Positions 1 through 8,156 of a DNA stretch of 23,531 bases are shown here, piece by piece. Source of the stretch: an uncultured Johnsonella sp. (GTDB lineage: Bacteria; Bacillota; Clostridia; Lachnospirales; Lachnospiraceae). A program made the translations under genes and the position numbers. The stretch spans positions 1 through 23,531 of the forward strand of contig CAAFUL010000002.1 in NCBI GenBank assembly GCA_900766185.1. The letters run 5' to 3'. Positions within the stretch are counted from its first letter, which is position 1, and the number at the start of each line of letters is the position of its first letter. The notes under the pieces are model-generated. The model was not told the origin of the DNA. It was given only the letters and a program-made list of their open reading frames with translations, and ran no database searches.

Positions 1-103
1 CGAGGATATCCCTAGTGCCGCTAACCACGGCGTAGGCGAGCACACGAGTTCCGCAGTCTGTATAAGTAAAGTCGAAACTTTATTAACAGTATTGCGAGTA
101 TGA
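1..103 (+). other. GC-richer edge fragment, possible 3' end of an upstream gene
   Basis: The first 60 bases are clearly richer in G+C than the AT-rich DNA that follows. Frame 2 is open from the window edge for 33 codons and ends in TGA at 101-103, with a tail reading GVGEHTSSAVCISKVETLL. That could be the C-terminus of a gene cut by the edge, but I do not recognise it. The reverse strand is also open over the same bases, and a piece of a structured RNA or a repeat is equally possible. No function is proposed. Confidence 0.2.
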
Positions 104-363
104 TTGAAATATGGAGTGTTTCTGTTAATCATTTCTGACTATTGTTTATGTTGCCAACTCCCCGACAAGTATTGATTTTTAATATACTGCCCCGATTTTG
201 AGTGTGTAAAGTTTTAGTAACTAAGCTTTGATGTTATAGAAAGTCTTTGTTTTGTGCCGTGTCAGGGGAGAGAGCTGTCTTTTTACCGGATTATATGTAG
301 TAAATATACAATGGAAATATATAAAACTCTTAAAAGTTCTAAAATTAAAAAAACGATATAAAA
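104..363. other. Gene-free intergenic DNA
   Basis: No reading frame with a ribosome site is present. A loose inverted pair exists, CTCCCCGACA near 155 and TGTCAGGGGAG near 260, but it is about 100 nt apart and imperfect. I see no tRNA, riboswitch or convincing terminator here. Confidence 0.5.
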
Positions 364-392
364 TTGACAGAATATAACAAACTAACTATAAT
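364..392 (+). promoter_or_regulatory. Perfect consensus sigma-A promoter for ileS-glgP
   Basis: TTGACA at 364-369 and TATAAT at 387-392 are separated by exactly 17 bp, a full match to the vegetative promoter consensus. Transcription would start around 399, inside the palindrome that follows, so the ileS mRNA would carry a 5' leader of about 240 nt made mostly of repeats. Confidence 0.85.
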
Positions 393-393
393 G

Positions 394-428
394 TAAGAAT
401 TGGCTTAGCGAAGCTAAGCCAATTCTTA
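394..428 (+). repeat. Perfect 16-bp palindrome at the transcription start
   Basis: Arms at 394-409 and 413-428 (TAAGAATTGGCTTAGC and its exact complement) surround a 3-nt GAA loop. The right arm runs into the 73-bp tandem repeats, whose units end in related sequence (GCGAAGCTAAGCC). It sits on the expected +1 of the promoter at 364-392. No T-run follows directly, so it is not a standard terminator on this strand. Confidence 0.8.
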
Positions 429-596
429 ACGAGAAAAAACAAAGTTTTTTCGAGTCTAAGCTAAAGAGAAAAATTGCACAGCAAAGCTAGGTCAATTCTT
501 AACGAGAAAAAACGCAGTTTTTTCGAGTCTAAGCTAAAGAGAAAAATTGCACAGCGAAGCTAAGCCAATTCTTAACTCGAAAAAACAAAGTTTTAT
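421..596 (+). repeat. 73-bp tandem repeats in the ileS leader
   Basis: Two full units (421-493 and 494-566) differ at about 5 of 73 positions, and a third partial unit starts at 567 with AATTCTTAAC. Full units carry a GAAAAAAC/GTTTTTTC hairpin with a 3-nt loop that differs between copies (AAA or GCA), then TCTAAGCTAAAG and TTGCACAGC. The third copy diverges after GTTTT. The stretch lies wholly within the predicted 5' untranslated region of ileS. It has the look of an intergenic palindromic repeat family; a regulatory role is possible but unproven. Confidence 0.75.
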
Positions 597-640
597 ATTA
601 TTTTTTATTTTTATATTGGGGTAATGGAAAGGATATAATT

Positions 641-3600
641 ATGTATAAAAAGGTGCCTACAGATCTTAAATTTGTAGATAGAGAAAGAGAAGTACTAAAA
701 TTTTGGAAAGACAACGATATATTTAATAAAAGCATAGAGGAGAAAAAGGACAGTGAAACTTATATGTTTTATGACGGACCTCCTACAGCTAACGGAAAAC
801 CCCATATAGGACATGTATTAACTCGTGTTATAAAGGACATGATACCAAGATATAGAACCATGAAGGGCTATAAAGTGCCAAGAAAAGCCGGTTGGGATAC
901 CCATGGTCTACCGGTAGAACTTGAAGTTGAAAAGATGCTCGGTATAGACGGTAAAGAACAGATAGAAGCCTACGGTTTGGCACCGTTTATAGAAAAGTGT
1001 AAAGAAAGTGTGTGGAAATATAAGGGTATGTGGGAAGAGTTCTCAGATGTCGTAGGCTTTTGGGCTGATATGGACGATCCTTATGTAACCTACCACAACA
1101 ACTTTATAGAGTCTGAGTGGTGGGCATTAAAGCAGATATGGGATAAGGGGCTTTTATATAAGGGATTTAAGATAGTGCCTTACTGTCCAAGATGCGGTAC
1201 ACCTCTTTCAAGCCATGAGGTAGCACAGGGTTATAAAGATGTAAAAGAAAAATCAGCAGTAGCTAAGTTTAAGCTTAAGGGAAAAGACGAGTATTTCCTG
1301 GCTTGGACAACTACACCATGGACACTTCCAAGCAATGTGGCACTTTGTGTAAACCCTGATGAAACTTATGTAAAGGTTGAGAAGGATGGAGAAGTCTACA
1401 TACTTGCCGAGGCTCTTTGTGATGCAAACCTTGGAGAGGGAACATATAAAATCTTAGAAAAATATAAGGGCAAGGATCTGGAGTACATAGAATATGAGCC
1501 TTTGTTTGACTTTGTAAAACCGGATAAGAAAGCGTGGTTTATAACCTGCGATAATTATGTAACACTTACAGACGGTACGGGAATAGTACATACAGCACCG
1601 GCATTCGGTGAAGACGACTCAAGAGTGGGAAGAAACTATGATCTTCCATTTGTGCAGTTAGTTGACGGAAAAGGAGAGATGACTGCAGAAACAAATTGGC
1701 CCGGAGTATTCGTAAAGAAGGCTGATCCGCTTATATTAAAAGATCTTGAGGAAAACAAAAAACTTTTCTCAGTGCTTGATTTTGAGCATAGTTATCCGCA
1801 TTGTTGGAGATGTTCAACCCCTCTTATCTATTACGCAAGAGAGTCATGGTACATAAAGATGACGGCTGTAAAAGAGGATCTTATAAGGAATAACAATACA
1901 ATAAATTGGATACCTGAAAGTATAGGTAAGGGAAGATTCGGAGACTGGCTTGAAAATGTTCAGGACTGGGCTATATCAAGAAACAGATATTGGGGTACAC
2001 CGCTTAATATTTGGCAGTGCGAGTGCGGACATATGCACAGCATAGGAAGTATAGAAGAGTTAAAATCAATGTCCGATAACTGCCCTGATGATATAGAATT
2101 ACACAGACCTTATATAGATGAGGTTACCATAAACTGCCCGAAGTGCTCAAAGCAGATGAGAAGAGTTCCGGAAGTTATAGACTGTTGGTTTGACTCAGGT
2201 GCGATGCCGTTTGCACAGCATCATTATCCCTTTGAAAATCAGGAACTTTTTAAGGCACAGTTTCCGGCAGACTTTATTTCAGAGGCGGTAGACCAGACCA
2301 GAGGCTGGTTTTACTCATTACTTGCTATATCAACTTTGATATTTAACAAGGCTCCTTATAAAAATGTTATAGTTATGGGGCATGTGCAGGACGAATTCGG
2401 TCAAAAGATGAGTAAGTCAAAGGGTAACTCCGTAGAGCCTATGGAAGCTTTGGGAGAGTTCGGAGCTGATGCTATAAGGTGGTATTTCTATGTAAATTCA
2501 GCACCTTGGCTGCCAAACAGATTTCATGACAAGGCGGTAATGGAAGGACAGAGAAAGTTTATGGGAACCTTGTGGAATACCTATGCTTTCTATATACTGT
2601 ATGCGGAAATAGACCAATTCGACCCCACAAAGTACAGCCTTGACTATGATAAACTTTCCGTTATGGATAAGTGGCTTTTATCAAAGCTTAATTCACTCAA
2701 AAAGCTTGTGGATGAGTGTTTGTCTAACTATAAGATTACAGAAGCAGCAAGAGCTTTACAAAACTTTACAGACGAGCTTAGTAACTGGTATGTAAGAAGA
2801 TGCAGAGAGAGATTTTGGGCAGGAGGTATGGAGCAGGATAAGATCAATGCTTATATGACCCTATATACCGCACTTAAGGAGCTTTGCCTTATCTCAGCAC
2901 CTATGATACCTTTTATAACAGAAAGCATTTACCAAAACTTGGTAAGAAGTGTTGATAAGAGTGCCAAGGAAAGTATACATCTTTGTGACTTCCCTAAGGT
3001 TGAAGAAAGCTACATAGATAAAGAACTTGAAAAGTATATGGACGAAGTACTCGACATAGTGGTACTTGGAAGGGCGGCAAGAAATGCGGCAAATACCAAG
3101 AACAGACAGCCGCTTGCAAATATGTATGTAAAGGCGGCAGTTGAACTTCCAAAGTTCTATGCGGACATAGTTAAGGAAGAGCTTAATGTTAAAAATATTG
3201 AGTTCAGAGAAGATGTAGACAGTTTTGTATCCTATGTATTCAAGCCTCAACTTAAGACAGTAGGTCCAAAGTATGGAAAACTCTTAGGAGGCATAAAAGA
3301 ATACTTAAGCAACCTGGACGGCTCTAAGGCTATGGCGGAGCTTAATTCAGGCGGAAGTCTTAAGTTTGAAGTAAACGGTGAAACAGTTGAACTTGGAAAG
3401 GATGATCTACTTATAGATACTGTTAAGAGCGAGCATTATATTTCCGAGAGTGATGCCAAGGTTAGTGTAGTGCTTGATATCTACTTAACAGAAGAACTTA
3501 TTGAAGAAGGCTTTGTAAGAGAGGTTATCAGTAAGATACAGACTATGAGAAAAGAAGCCGGCTTTGAGGTTATGGATCACATAATTATATCTGTAAGCGA

Positions 3601-3754
3601 TAATGATAAGCTTATAAATATTATTAATAATAATAAGAACACATTGAAGTCAGAAACTTTGGCAGATGATGTCTTATATACCCACGAAGGTGCCTATAGT
3701 AAAGAGTGGAACCTGAACGGGGAAAATGTTACATTAGGTGTTAAAAAAGTGTAA
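641..3754 (+). CDS. ileS: Isoleucyl-tRNA synthetase, type 2 (IleS2)
   Basis: This 1037-residue class I synthetase charges tRNA-Ile with isoleucine in the cytoplasm. Seen: the HIGH motif at residues 55-58 inside PPTANGKPHIGHVL, the editing-domain signatures WTTTPWTLPSN and GTGIVHTAPAFGEDD, ISRNRYWGTPL, the KMSKS loop at 589-593 (KMSKSKGNSVEP), several Cys pairs (CPRCG, CWRCS, CECG, CPKC) and a C-terminal anticodon-binding region. The length, PPTANG before HIGH and SRNRYWGTPL fit the type-2 (eukaryote-like) form rather than the roughly 920-residue type 1. Type-2 enzymes are generally less sensitive to mupirocin; that trait is inferred here. GGAAAGG at 626-632 supports ATG 641. glgP follows after 11 bp, so the two are probably co-transcribed from the promoter at 364-392. 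No T-box is visible upstream, although Firmicute ileS genes often have one. Confidence 0.97.
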   Translation: MYKKVPTDLKFVDREREVLKFWKDNDIFNKSIEEKKDSETYMFYDGPPTANGKPHIGHVLTRVIKDMIPRYRTMKGYKVPRKAGWDTHGLPVELEVEKMLGIDGKEQIEAYGLAPFIEKCKESVWKYKGMWEEFSDVVGFWADMDDPYVTYHNNFIESEWWALKQIWDKGLLYKGFKIVPYCPRCGTPLSSHEVAQGYKDVKEKSAVAKFKLKGKDEYFLAWTTTPWTLPSNVALCVNPDETYVKVEKDGEVYILAEALCDANLGEGTYKILEKYKGKDLEYIEYEPLFDFVKPDKKAWFITCDNYVTLTDGTGIVHTAPAFGEDDSRVGRNYDLPFVQLVDGKGEMTAETNWPGVFVKKADPLILKDLEENKKLFSVLDFEHSYPHCWRCSTPLIYYARESWYIKMTAVKEDLIRNNNTINWIPESIGKGRFGDWLENVQDWAISRNRYWGTPLNIWQCECGHMHSIGSIEELKSMSDNCPDDIELHRPYIDEVTINCPKCSKQMRRVPEVIDCWFDSGAMPFAQHHYPFENQELFKAQFPADFISEAVDQTRGWFYSLLAISTLIFNKAPYKNVIVMGHVQDEFGQKMSKSKGNSVEPMEALGEFGADAIRWYFYVNSAPWLPNRFHDKAVMEGQRKFMGTLWNTYAFYILYAEIDQFDPTKYSLDYDKLSVMDKWLLSKLNSLKKLVDECLSNYKITEAARALQNFTDELSNWYVRRCRERFWAGGMEQDKINAYMTLYTALKELCLISAPMIPFITESIYQNLVRSVDKSAKESIHLCDFPKVEESYIDKELEKYMDEVLDIVVLGRAARNAANTKNRQPLANMYVKAAVELPKFYADIVKEELNVKNIEFREDVDSFVSYVFKPQLKTVGPKYGKLLGGIKEYLSNLDGSKAMAELNSGGSLKFEVNGETVELGKDDLLIDTVKSEHYISESDAKVSVVLDIYLTEELIEEGFVREVISKIQTMRKEAGFEVMDHIIISVSDNDKLINIINNNKNTLKSETLADDVLYTHEGAYSKEWNLNGENVTLGVKKV

Positions 3755-3765
3755 AGGAGTATTGA

Positions 3766-6213
3766 ATGGCAATAATAAGCAAAGAAGCTTTGAAACAGTC
3801 TATTATAGACAATGTAAAAGTTCTTTACAAAAAAACCATAGATGAGGCAAGCACAGAACAGGTATTTCAAGCTGTGTCTTATGCGGTCAAAGATATTATT
3901 ATAGATAATTGGATAAAAACCCATAAAGCCTATGAAGAAAAGGATGTAAAGGTTCTTTACTATATGTCCATGGAGTTTTTGATGGGTAGAGCCTTGGGCA
4001 ATAACCTTATCAACCTTGGTGAATTGAAAGAGGTTAAGGAAGCGCTTGATGAGATGGGCTTTGACCTTAATGCTATAGAAGATGAAGAACCGGATCCTGC
4101 TCTTGGTAACGGTGGACTCGGAAGACTTGCGGCTTGTTTTTTAGAGTCTTTAAGTTCACTTAATTATCCTGTTTACGGCTGCGGTATCAGATACAGATAC
4201 GGTATGTTTAAGCAAAAAATCGAAGACGGTTATCAGGTGGAAGTGCCGGATGAATGGTTAAAGCACTCATATCCTTTTGAGTTAAAAAGACCTGAGTATG
4301 CCTGTGAAGTAAAATTCGGGGGCTATGTAAAAGTGGAAAATGTTGACGGCAAAGATAAGTTTGTTCAAACTGATTATAATTCAGTAAGGGCAATACCTTA
4401 CGATATGCCTATAGTAGGTTACGGAAACGGAATCGTCAACACACTTAGAATCTGGGATGCTGAGGCTATAGTCAATTTCAGCCTTTCAGACTTTGATAAG
4501 GGTGAGTATCAAAAAGCGGTAGAGCAGGAAAACCTTGCAAGAACTATTTGCGAGGTACTTTATCCTAATGATAATCATTATGCAGGTAAGGAGCTTAGAT
4601 TAAAGCAGCAGTATTTCTTCGTATCGGCAAGTGTGCAAAGGGCGGTTGCAAGATTTAAGGAACATCATTCAGACATAAGAGAACTTCCTAACAAGGTAGT
4701 ATTTCAGATGAATGATACACATCCTACGGTAGCCGTACCTGAGCTTATGAGAATACTTCTTGACGAAGAGGGACTTAACTGGGATGAGGCTTGGGATATC
4801 TGCAGCAAGACCTGTGCCTATACCAACCATACAATTATGGCAGAGGCACTTGAGAAGTGGCCTATAGACCTTTTCAAAAGACTCTTACCTCGTATATATC
4901 AGATAGTTGAAGAAATAGACAGGCGTTTTATCGAAAAAGTAAAGAAATTCTATAATAACGATGAAACTAAAGTTGCAAATATGGCTATACTCTATGACAA
5001 TCAGGTGCGTATGGCATATATGGCAATAGCCGGAAGCTTTTCTGTAAACGGTGTTGCAAGACTGCACACAGAAATACTTAAGTCAAGAGAGTTAAAAGAC
5101 TTCTACGAAATGGAAAGCTATAAGTTTAACAACAAGACTAACGGTGTTACACAAAGAAGATTCTTGCTTAAGGCTAACCCCTTACTTGCCGATTGGGTAA
5201 CAAAAAGAATAGGTAAGGACTGGATCACAGACCTTTCTCAAATGAGAAAGCTTACACCTTATGCAGATGATGAGCTTGCAGTAGCCGAATTTATGGAGAT
5301 TAAGCAGCAGAACAAGATAAGGCTTGCAGAGTATATTAAAAAACATAACGGTATAGAAGTAGATGTCAATTCTATATTTGATGTGCAGGTAAAAAGACTG
5401 CATGAGTTTAAGAGACAGCTTCTTAACATCCTTCATGTAATGTATTTGTATAACAAATTAAAGACTGATCCAAGCTTTGATATGTATCCTACTACATTTA
5501 TCTTCGGTGCCAAGGCGGCTGCCGGATACAGAAGGGCAAAGCTTACAATTAAGCTTATTAATTCCGTTGCCGATGTAATTAACAATGACGAAAGCATTAA
5601 CGGCAAGATTAAGGTTGTATTTATAGAAGATTATAAAGTATCTACAGCGGAGATCATATTTGCAGCGGCAAATGTAAGTGAGCAGATATCGGCAGCAAGT
5701 AAGGAAGCTTCAGGAACCAGTAACATGAAGTTCATGATGAACGGTGCAATAACAGTAGGTACTTTAGACGGTGCTACAGTTGAGATAGTTGAAGAAGTAG
5801 GCAGGGAGAATGCTTATATATTCGGACTTTCAGCCGAGGAAGTTATAGCTTACGAAAAGAACGGTAACTATGACCCTAAGGAGATCTTCAACAACAATGA
5901 AGAGATAAGAACCGTACTTATGCAGTTAATAAACGGTTACTATGCTCCGGATGACAGCGAAAGATTTAGAGAAATCTATGACTCGCTCTTAGAAGACCAA
6001 GGGTATGATAAGGCAGATACCTACTTCATACTTAAGGACTTTATGTCATATGTAAATATACAAAATGAGGTCAATAAAGCTTACCAAGACAGAAAAACTT
6101 GGGGAAGAAAGGCGGTACTGCAAACAGCAGCCTGCGGTAAGTTCTCATCAGACAGAACGGTAGAGGACTATGTAAGAGATGTATGGCATTTGGAGAAGGT
6201 GTATTTACAGTAA
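3766..6213 (+). CDS. glgP: Glycogen/maltodextrin phosphorylase (GT35)
   Basis: This 815-residue enzyme releases glucose-1-phosphate from alpha-1,4-glucans with pyridoxal phosphate as cofactor. Seen: near the N-terminus VLYYMSMEFLMGRALGNNL and DPALGNGGLGRLAACFLESL, then FQMNDTHPTVAVPELMRILL, VQVKRLHEFKRQLLN, and the cofactor motif EASGTSNMKFMMNGA with the Schiff-base lysine at about residue 655. The usual EASGTGNMKF has Ser in place of the second Gly here, a small change. Full length for the family. AAAGGAG at 3753-3759 overlaps the ileS stop and supports ATG 3766. No other glycogen gene is nearby, so I cannot separate a glycogen from a maltodextrin preference. The gene ends before a strong terminator. 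Confidence 0.95.
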   Translation: MAIISKEALKQSIIDNVKVLYKKTIDEASTEQVFQAVSYAVKDIIIDNWIKTHKAYEEKDVKVLYYMSMEFLMGRALGNNLINLGELKEVKEALDEMGFDLNAIEDEEPDPALGNGGLGRLAACFLESLSSLNYPVYGCGIRYRYGMFKQKIEDGYQVEVPDEWLKHSYPFELKRPEYACEVKFGGYVKVENVDGKDKFVQTDYNSVRAIPYDMPIVGYGNGIVNTLRIWDAEAIVNFSLSDFDKGEYQKAVEQENLARTICEVLYPNDNHYAGKELRLKQQYFFVSASVQRAVARFKEHHSDIRELPNKVVFQMNDTHPTVAVPELMRILLDEEGLNWDEAWDICSKTCAYTNHTIMAEALEKWPIDLFKRLLPRIYQIVEEIDRRFIEKVKKFYNNDETKVANMAILYDNQVRMAYMAIAGSFSVNGVARLHTEILKSRELKDFYEMESYKFNNKTNGVTQRRFLLKANPLLADWVTKRIGKDWITDLSQMRKLTPYADDELAVAEFMEIKQQNKIRLAEYIKKHNGIEVDVNSIFDVQVKRLHEFKRQLLNILHVMYLYNKLKTDPSFDMYPTTFIFGAKAAAGYRRAKLTIKLINSVADVINNDESINGKIKVVFIEDYKVSTAEIIFAAANVSEQISAASKEASGTSNMKFMMNGAITVGTLDGATVEIVEEVGRENAYIFGLSAEEVIAYEKNGNYDPKEIFNNNEEIRTVLMQLINGYYAPDDSERFREIYDSLLEDQGYDKADTYFILKDFMSYVNIQNEVNKAYQDRKTWGRKAVLQTAACGKFSSDRTVEDYVRDVWHLEKVYLQ

Positions 6214-6233
6214 TTAGTGGAATATAGAAATAT

Positions 6234-6273
6234 AAAAAGAAACTCATATTGTGTGATATGGGTTTCTTTTTTT
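6234..6273 (+). terminator. Intrinsic terminator after glgP
   Basis: A 16-bp stem (6234-6249 with 6256-6271, one G:T pair) and a 6-nt loop end in a run of seven T. It closes the ileS-glgP unit. Confidence 0.85.
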
Positions 6274-6302
6274 AGGCGAAGATGAATTCCGGCGGCAGCC
6301 TA

Positions 6303-6363
6303 ATATATATGTATAATATACACCTGAAAGCAAGCTTTTATTTGGTATATTATACATGTATAT
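6303..6363. repeat. Long AT-rich inverted repeat upstream of the toxin-antitoxin pair
   Basis: Bases 6303-6319 pair with 6347-6363 over 17 bp with one G:T pair, and after a 2-nt bulge ACC 6322-6324 pairs with GGT 6344-6346. The core is GTATAATATA against TATATTATAC. No T-run follows on either strand. It may be a palindromic intergenic repeat or a binding site; nothing decides between them. Confidence 0.6.
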
Positions 6364-6421
6364 CTAAACTACCCGAACTGTAACCTTTTATATCATAATG
6401 CAAATTTTGGCTTGCAAATGC

Positions 6422-6451
6422 ATTGCTATAAGCAATCAAAAGCAGTATAAT
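6422..6451 (+). promoter_or_regulatory. Toxin-antitoxin promoter with overlapping operator-like dyad
   Basis: TTGCTA (6423-6428), a 17-bp spacer and TATAAT (6446-6451) form a good sigma-A promoter. The dyad ATTGCT-ATA-AGCAAT (6422-6436) covers the -35 box. Type II antitoxins with ribbon-helix-helix domains commonly repress their own promoter at such dyads; that this is the operator is inferred. Confidence 0.65.
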
Positions 6452-6475
6452 TAAAAGAAAAAGGAAGTGATGTAT

Positions 6476-6781
6476 ATGGCAAGAACCTCAAATATTTATG
6501 TAAGAGTGGAACCTGATATTAAAGAACAGGCAGAAGTAATACTTGAAAAACTTGGAATACCGATGTCCAATGCTGTGTCTATCTTTTTAAGACAGGTTAT
6601 AATGCAAAATGGTTTGCCTTTTGAAGTTAAAATTCCAAATGATAAACCTCTTTCCTTGCTTAATCTGTCAGAAACGGAATTTAATAGGGAAATGCAAAAG
6701 GCTCATGATGATTTTGAGAGAGGAAGGACATATAGCTTTGAAGAGATTGAAAAGGAGCTAAACAAAGAGTTGGGGTTATGA
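6476..6781 (+). CDS. Type II antitoxin, RelB/DinJ family
   Basis: A 101-residue protein predicted to neutralise the toxin encoded next to it and to bind the shared promoter. The N-terminus (MARTSNIYVRVEPDIKEQAE, then a helix with LGIPMSNAVSIFLRQVI) is typical of RelB/DinJ ribbon-helix-helix antitoxins: one DNA-binding strand and two helices. The acidic, charged C-terminal half (about residues 65-101) would wrap the toxin. GTG 6467 and ATG 6470 are in frame upstream, but GGAAG at 6463-6467 lies 8 nt before ATG 6476, so I use that start. The stop overlaps the toxin start by ATGA (6778-6781), the usual coupled arrangement. Confidence 0.88.
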   Translation: MARTSNIYVRVEPDIKEQAEVILEKLGIPMSNAVSIFLRQVIMQNGLPFEVKIPNDKPLSLLNLSETEFNREMQKAHDDFERGRTYSFEEIEKELNKELGL

Positions 6782-7110
6782 AATATAAGATAATATTTTC
6801 TGAAAATGCCAAAAGTGATTTAATAAGTATTGTAAGATATATTGTGGTTGAATTATTAGAACCTGATATCGCTGAAAAGTTATCGCATAGAATACTAATA
6901 GCTATTAAATCCCTTGAGGAATTTCCATACAGGCATGGGCTATGTTATTATAAAGAATGGAAAGATAAAGGACTTAGAGTTTTACCGGTGGAAAATTATC
7001 TTGTGTTTTATATGCCTGATGAGTCTAATCAAACTATAAGAATATATCGTGTCTTATATGCTAAAAGAGATATAGAAAATCAATTAAAAGATAAGATAGT
7101 ATTTGAATAA
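6778..7110 (+). CDS. Type II toxin, RelE/ParE superfamily
   Basis: A 110-residue basic protein matching the RelE/ParE fold: N-terminal strand and helices (MKYKIIFSENAKSDLISIV, then IAIKSLEEFPYRHGL), followed by the beta-sheet core GLRVLPVENYLVFYMPDE and the final strand IRIYRVLYAKRDIENQL. RelE-type members cut mRNA on the ribosome and ParE-type members inhibit gyrase; the sequence alone does not tell me which. It is translationally coupled to the antitoxin by a 4-nt overlap. The pair is self-contained between the glgP terminator and its own terminator, as expected for an acquired module. Confidence 0.85.
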   Translation: MKYKIIFSENAKSDLISIVRYIVVELLEPDIAEKLSHRILIAIKSLEEFPYRHGLCYYKEWKDKGLRVLPVENYLVFYMPDESNQTIRIYRVLYAKRDIENQLKDKIVFE

Positions 7111-7152
7111 TAACCGGAAATTTTACACTCATAACACAACTTAAATCCTATT

Positions 7153-7276
7153 GTAATGTATCATTGACATTTAATTAATATCATCAATAGGAGAGTAGAT
7201 TTTAATTCTCTTTGAATATATATGTTACAATCTATTGACAAAGTGGTAATAAAGCTAGATATCAATGATACACTAC
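7153..7276 (+). repeat. MITE-like repeat, copy A
   Basis: About 124 bp with inverted ends: GTAATGTATCATTGACATTT at the left and AGATATCAATGATACACTAC at the right, which match as complements at most positions including a perfect TGTATCATTGA. Core 7225-7265 matches 35 of 41 bases of the copy at 15404-15444 and is also found, reversed, at 10889-10929. It has no coding capacity. It lies between the toxin gene and the ABC transporter operon. Confidence 0.8.
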
Positions 7277-7284
7277 GCTAGATT

Positions 7285-7337
7285 AAAATACACAGCATAT
7301 AAGCCTACAAAGCTCCTTTATATTCTGTGTATTTTTT
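7285..7337 (+). terminator. Terminator downstream of the toxin-antitoxin operon
   Basis: AAAATACACAG (7285-7295) pairs with CTGTGTATTTT (7324-7334), and ATATAA pairs with TTATAT inside it. A T-run ends the right arm and an A-run precedes the left arm, so it could work on both strands. Confidence 0.75.
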
Positions 7338-7415
7338 ATGAGTTTTCCATACCGGTTCAAATTTTATCCAAATAAAACACGCTTATTTTAACTTTTATGC
7401 ACAATACAAACAAAC

Positions 7416-7457
7416 CCTATAAACATACTTGACAAATATGTTTATAGGAATTATTAT
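7416..7457 (+). promoter_or_regulatory. Promoter with perfect 12-bp operator-like dyad for the ABC operon
   Basis: TTGACA (7429-7434), a 17-bp spacer and TATTAT (7452-7457) make a near-consensus promoter. CCTATAAACATA (7416-7427) and its exact complement TATGTTTATAGG (7437-7448) flank the -35 box with a 9-nt centre. A dimeric regulator bound here would block RNA polymerase. I cannot assign the regulator; amino-acid-responsive control is inferred from the genes downstream. A small hairpin, CAAGTT/AACTTG, lies at 7463-7480 close to the expected start site. Confidence 0.75.
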
Positions 7458-7496
7458 ATACACAAGTTCTTAAAAACTTGAAAGGTGATTTAAGGA

Positions 7497-8156
7497 ATGG
7501 ATTTTCAATATATGCTCAAATACCTGCCTATGTACTTTGAGGCGGCAAAGCTTACTGTCGGTATAGGTTTAGCAGGTATAGTACTTTCAATAGTCATAGG
7601 TCTTTTATGCTCCAATATACTGTATTTTAAGATACCGGTGTTAAAGCATATAGTTACAACCTACATAGAGATTAGCAGAAATACTCCCTTATTGGTGCAA
7701 TTATTTTTTATATATTATGGACTTCCCAAGATAGGAATAAAAACCGACCCATATATATGCGGCATTTTAGGTTTGGCTTTTCTTGGCGGAAGTTATATGG
7801 CAGAAAGTTTCAGAAGCGGTTTGGAGTCGGTGGACTATATACAGTTTGAAAGCTCTTTAAGCCTTGGATTAAAACCTTTGCAGACTATGATGTATGTAGT
7901 ATTTCCACAGGCTATTTCAATAAGTATGCCTTCAATAGTGGCTAATGTTATATTCCTACTTAAAGAAACCAGTGTATTCAGTGCCATAAGTTTGATGGAT
8001 CTGATGTTTACGGCAAAGGATTTAATCGGGTTATATTACAAGACTACGGAAAGTTTGTTCTTACTTGTAGTATTCTACCTTATCATATTACTGCCTGTAT
8101 CACTTTTTGGAACATGGCTGGAAAGGAGACTAAGAAATGCCGGATTTGGGGCTTGA
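7497..8156 (+). CDS. Amino acid ABC transporter permease (HisM family)
   Basis: A 219-residue integral membrane protein of the polar amino acid permease family. Seen: several hydrophobic segments (for example VGIGLAGIVLSIVIGLLCS and LFLLVVFYLIILLPVSLFG), the family motif YIEISRNTPLLVQLFFIYYGLP, and the cytoplasmic coupling loop ESSLSLGLKPLQTMMYVVFPQAI that docks on the ATPase. AAAGGTGATT at 7481-7490 precedes ATG 7497. Its end overlaps the second permease by 20 bp. With the next three genes it forms a complete importer under the dyad-flanked promoter. Confidence 0.93.
   Translation: MDFQYMLKYLPMYFEAAKLTVGIGLAGIVLSIVIGLLCSNILYFKIPVLKHIVTTYIEISRNTPLLVQLFFIYYGLPKIGIKTDPYICGILGLAFLGGSYMAESFRSGLESVDYIQFESSLSLGLKPLQTMMYVVFPQAISISMPSIVANVIFLLKETSVFSAISLMDLMFTAKDLIGLYYKTTESLFLLVVFYLIILLPVSLFGTWLERRLRNAGFGA

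Noticed and set aside
1..60. Fragment of 16S rRNA, from a short likeness to GTGCCGCTAAC
   Set aside because: The likeness lasts only about a dozen bases and the flanks do not continue as 16S.
393..640. T-box riboswitch in front of ileS
   Set aside because: No GGGTGG-type T-box sequence or antiterminator/terminator pair is visible; the leader is made of palindromic repeats.
7225..7265. Repeat core as a strong promoter (TTGACA in copy A)
   Set aside because: The box 17 bp on is GATATC, and copies B and C have TTAACA, so no conserved promoter is shown.
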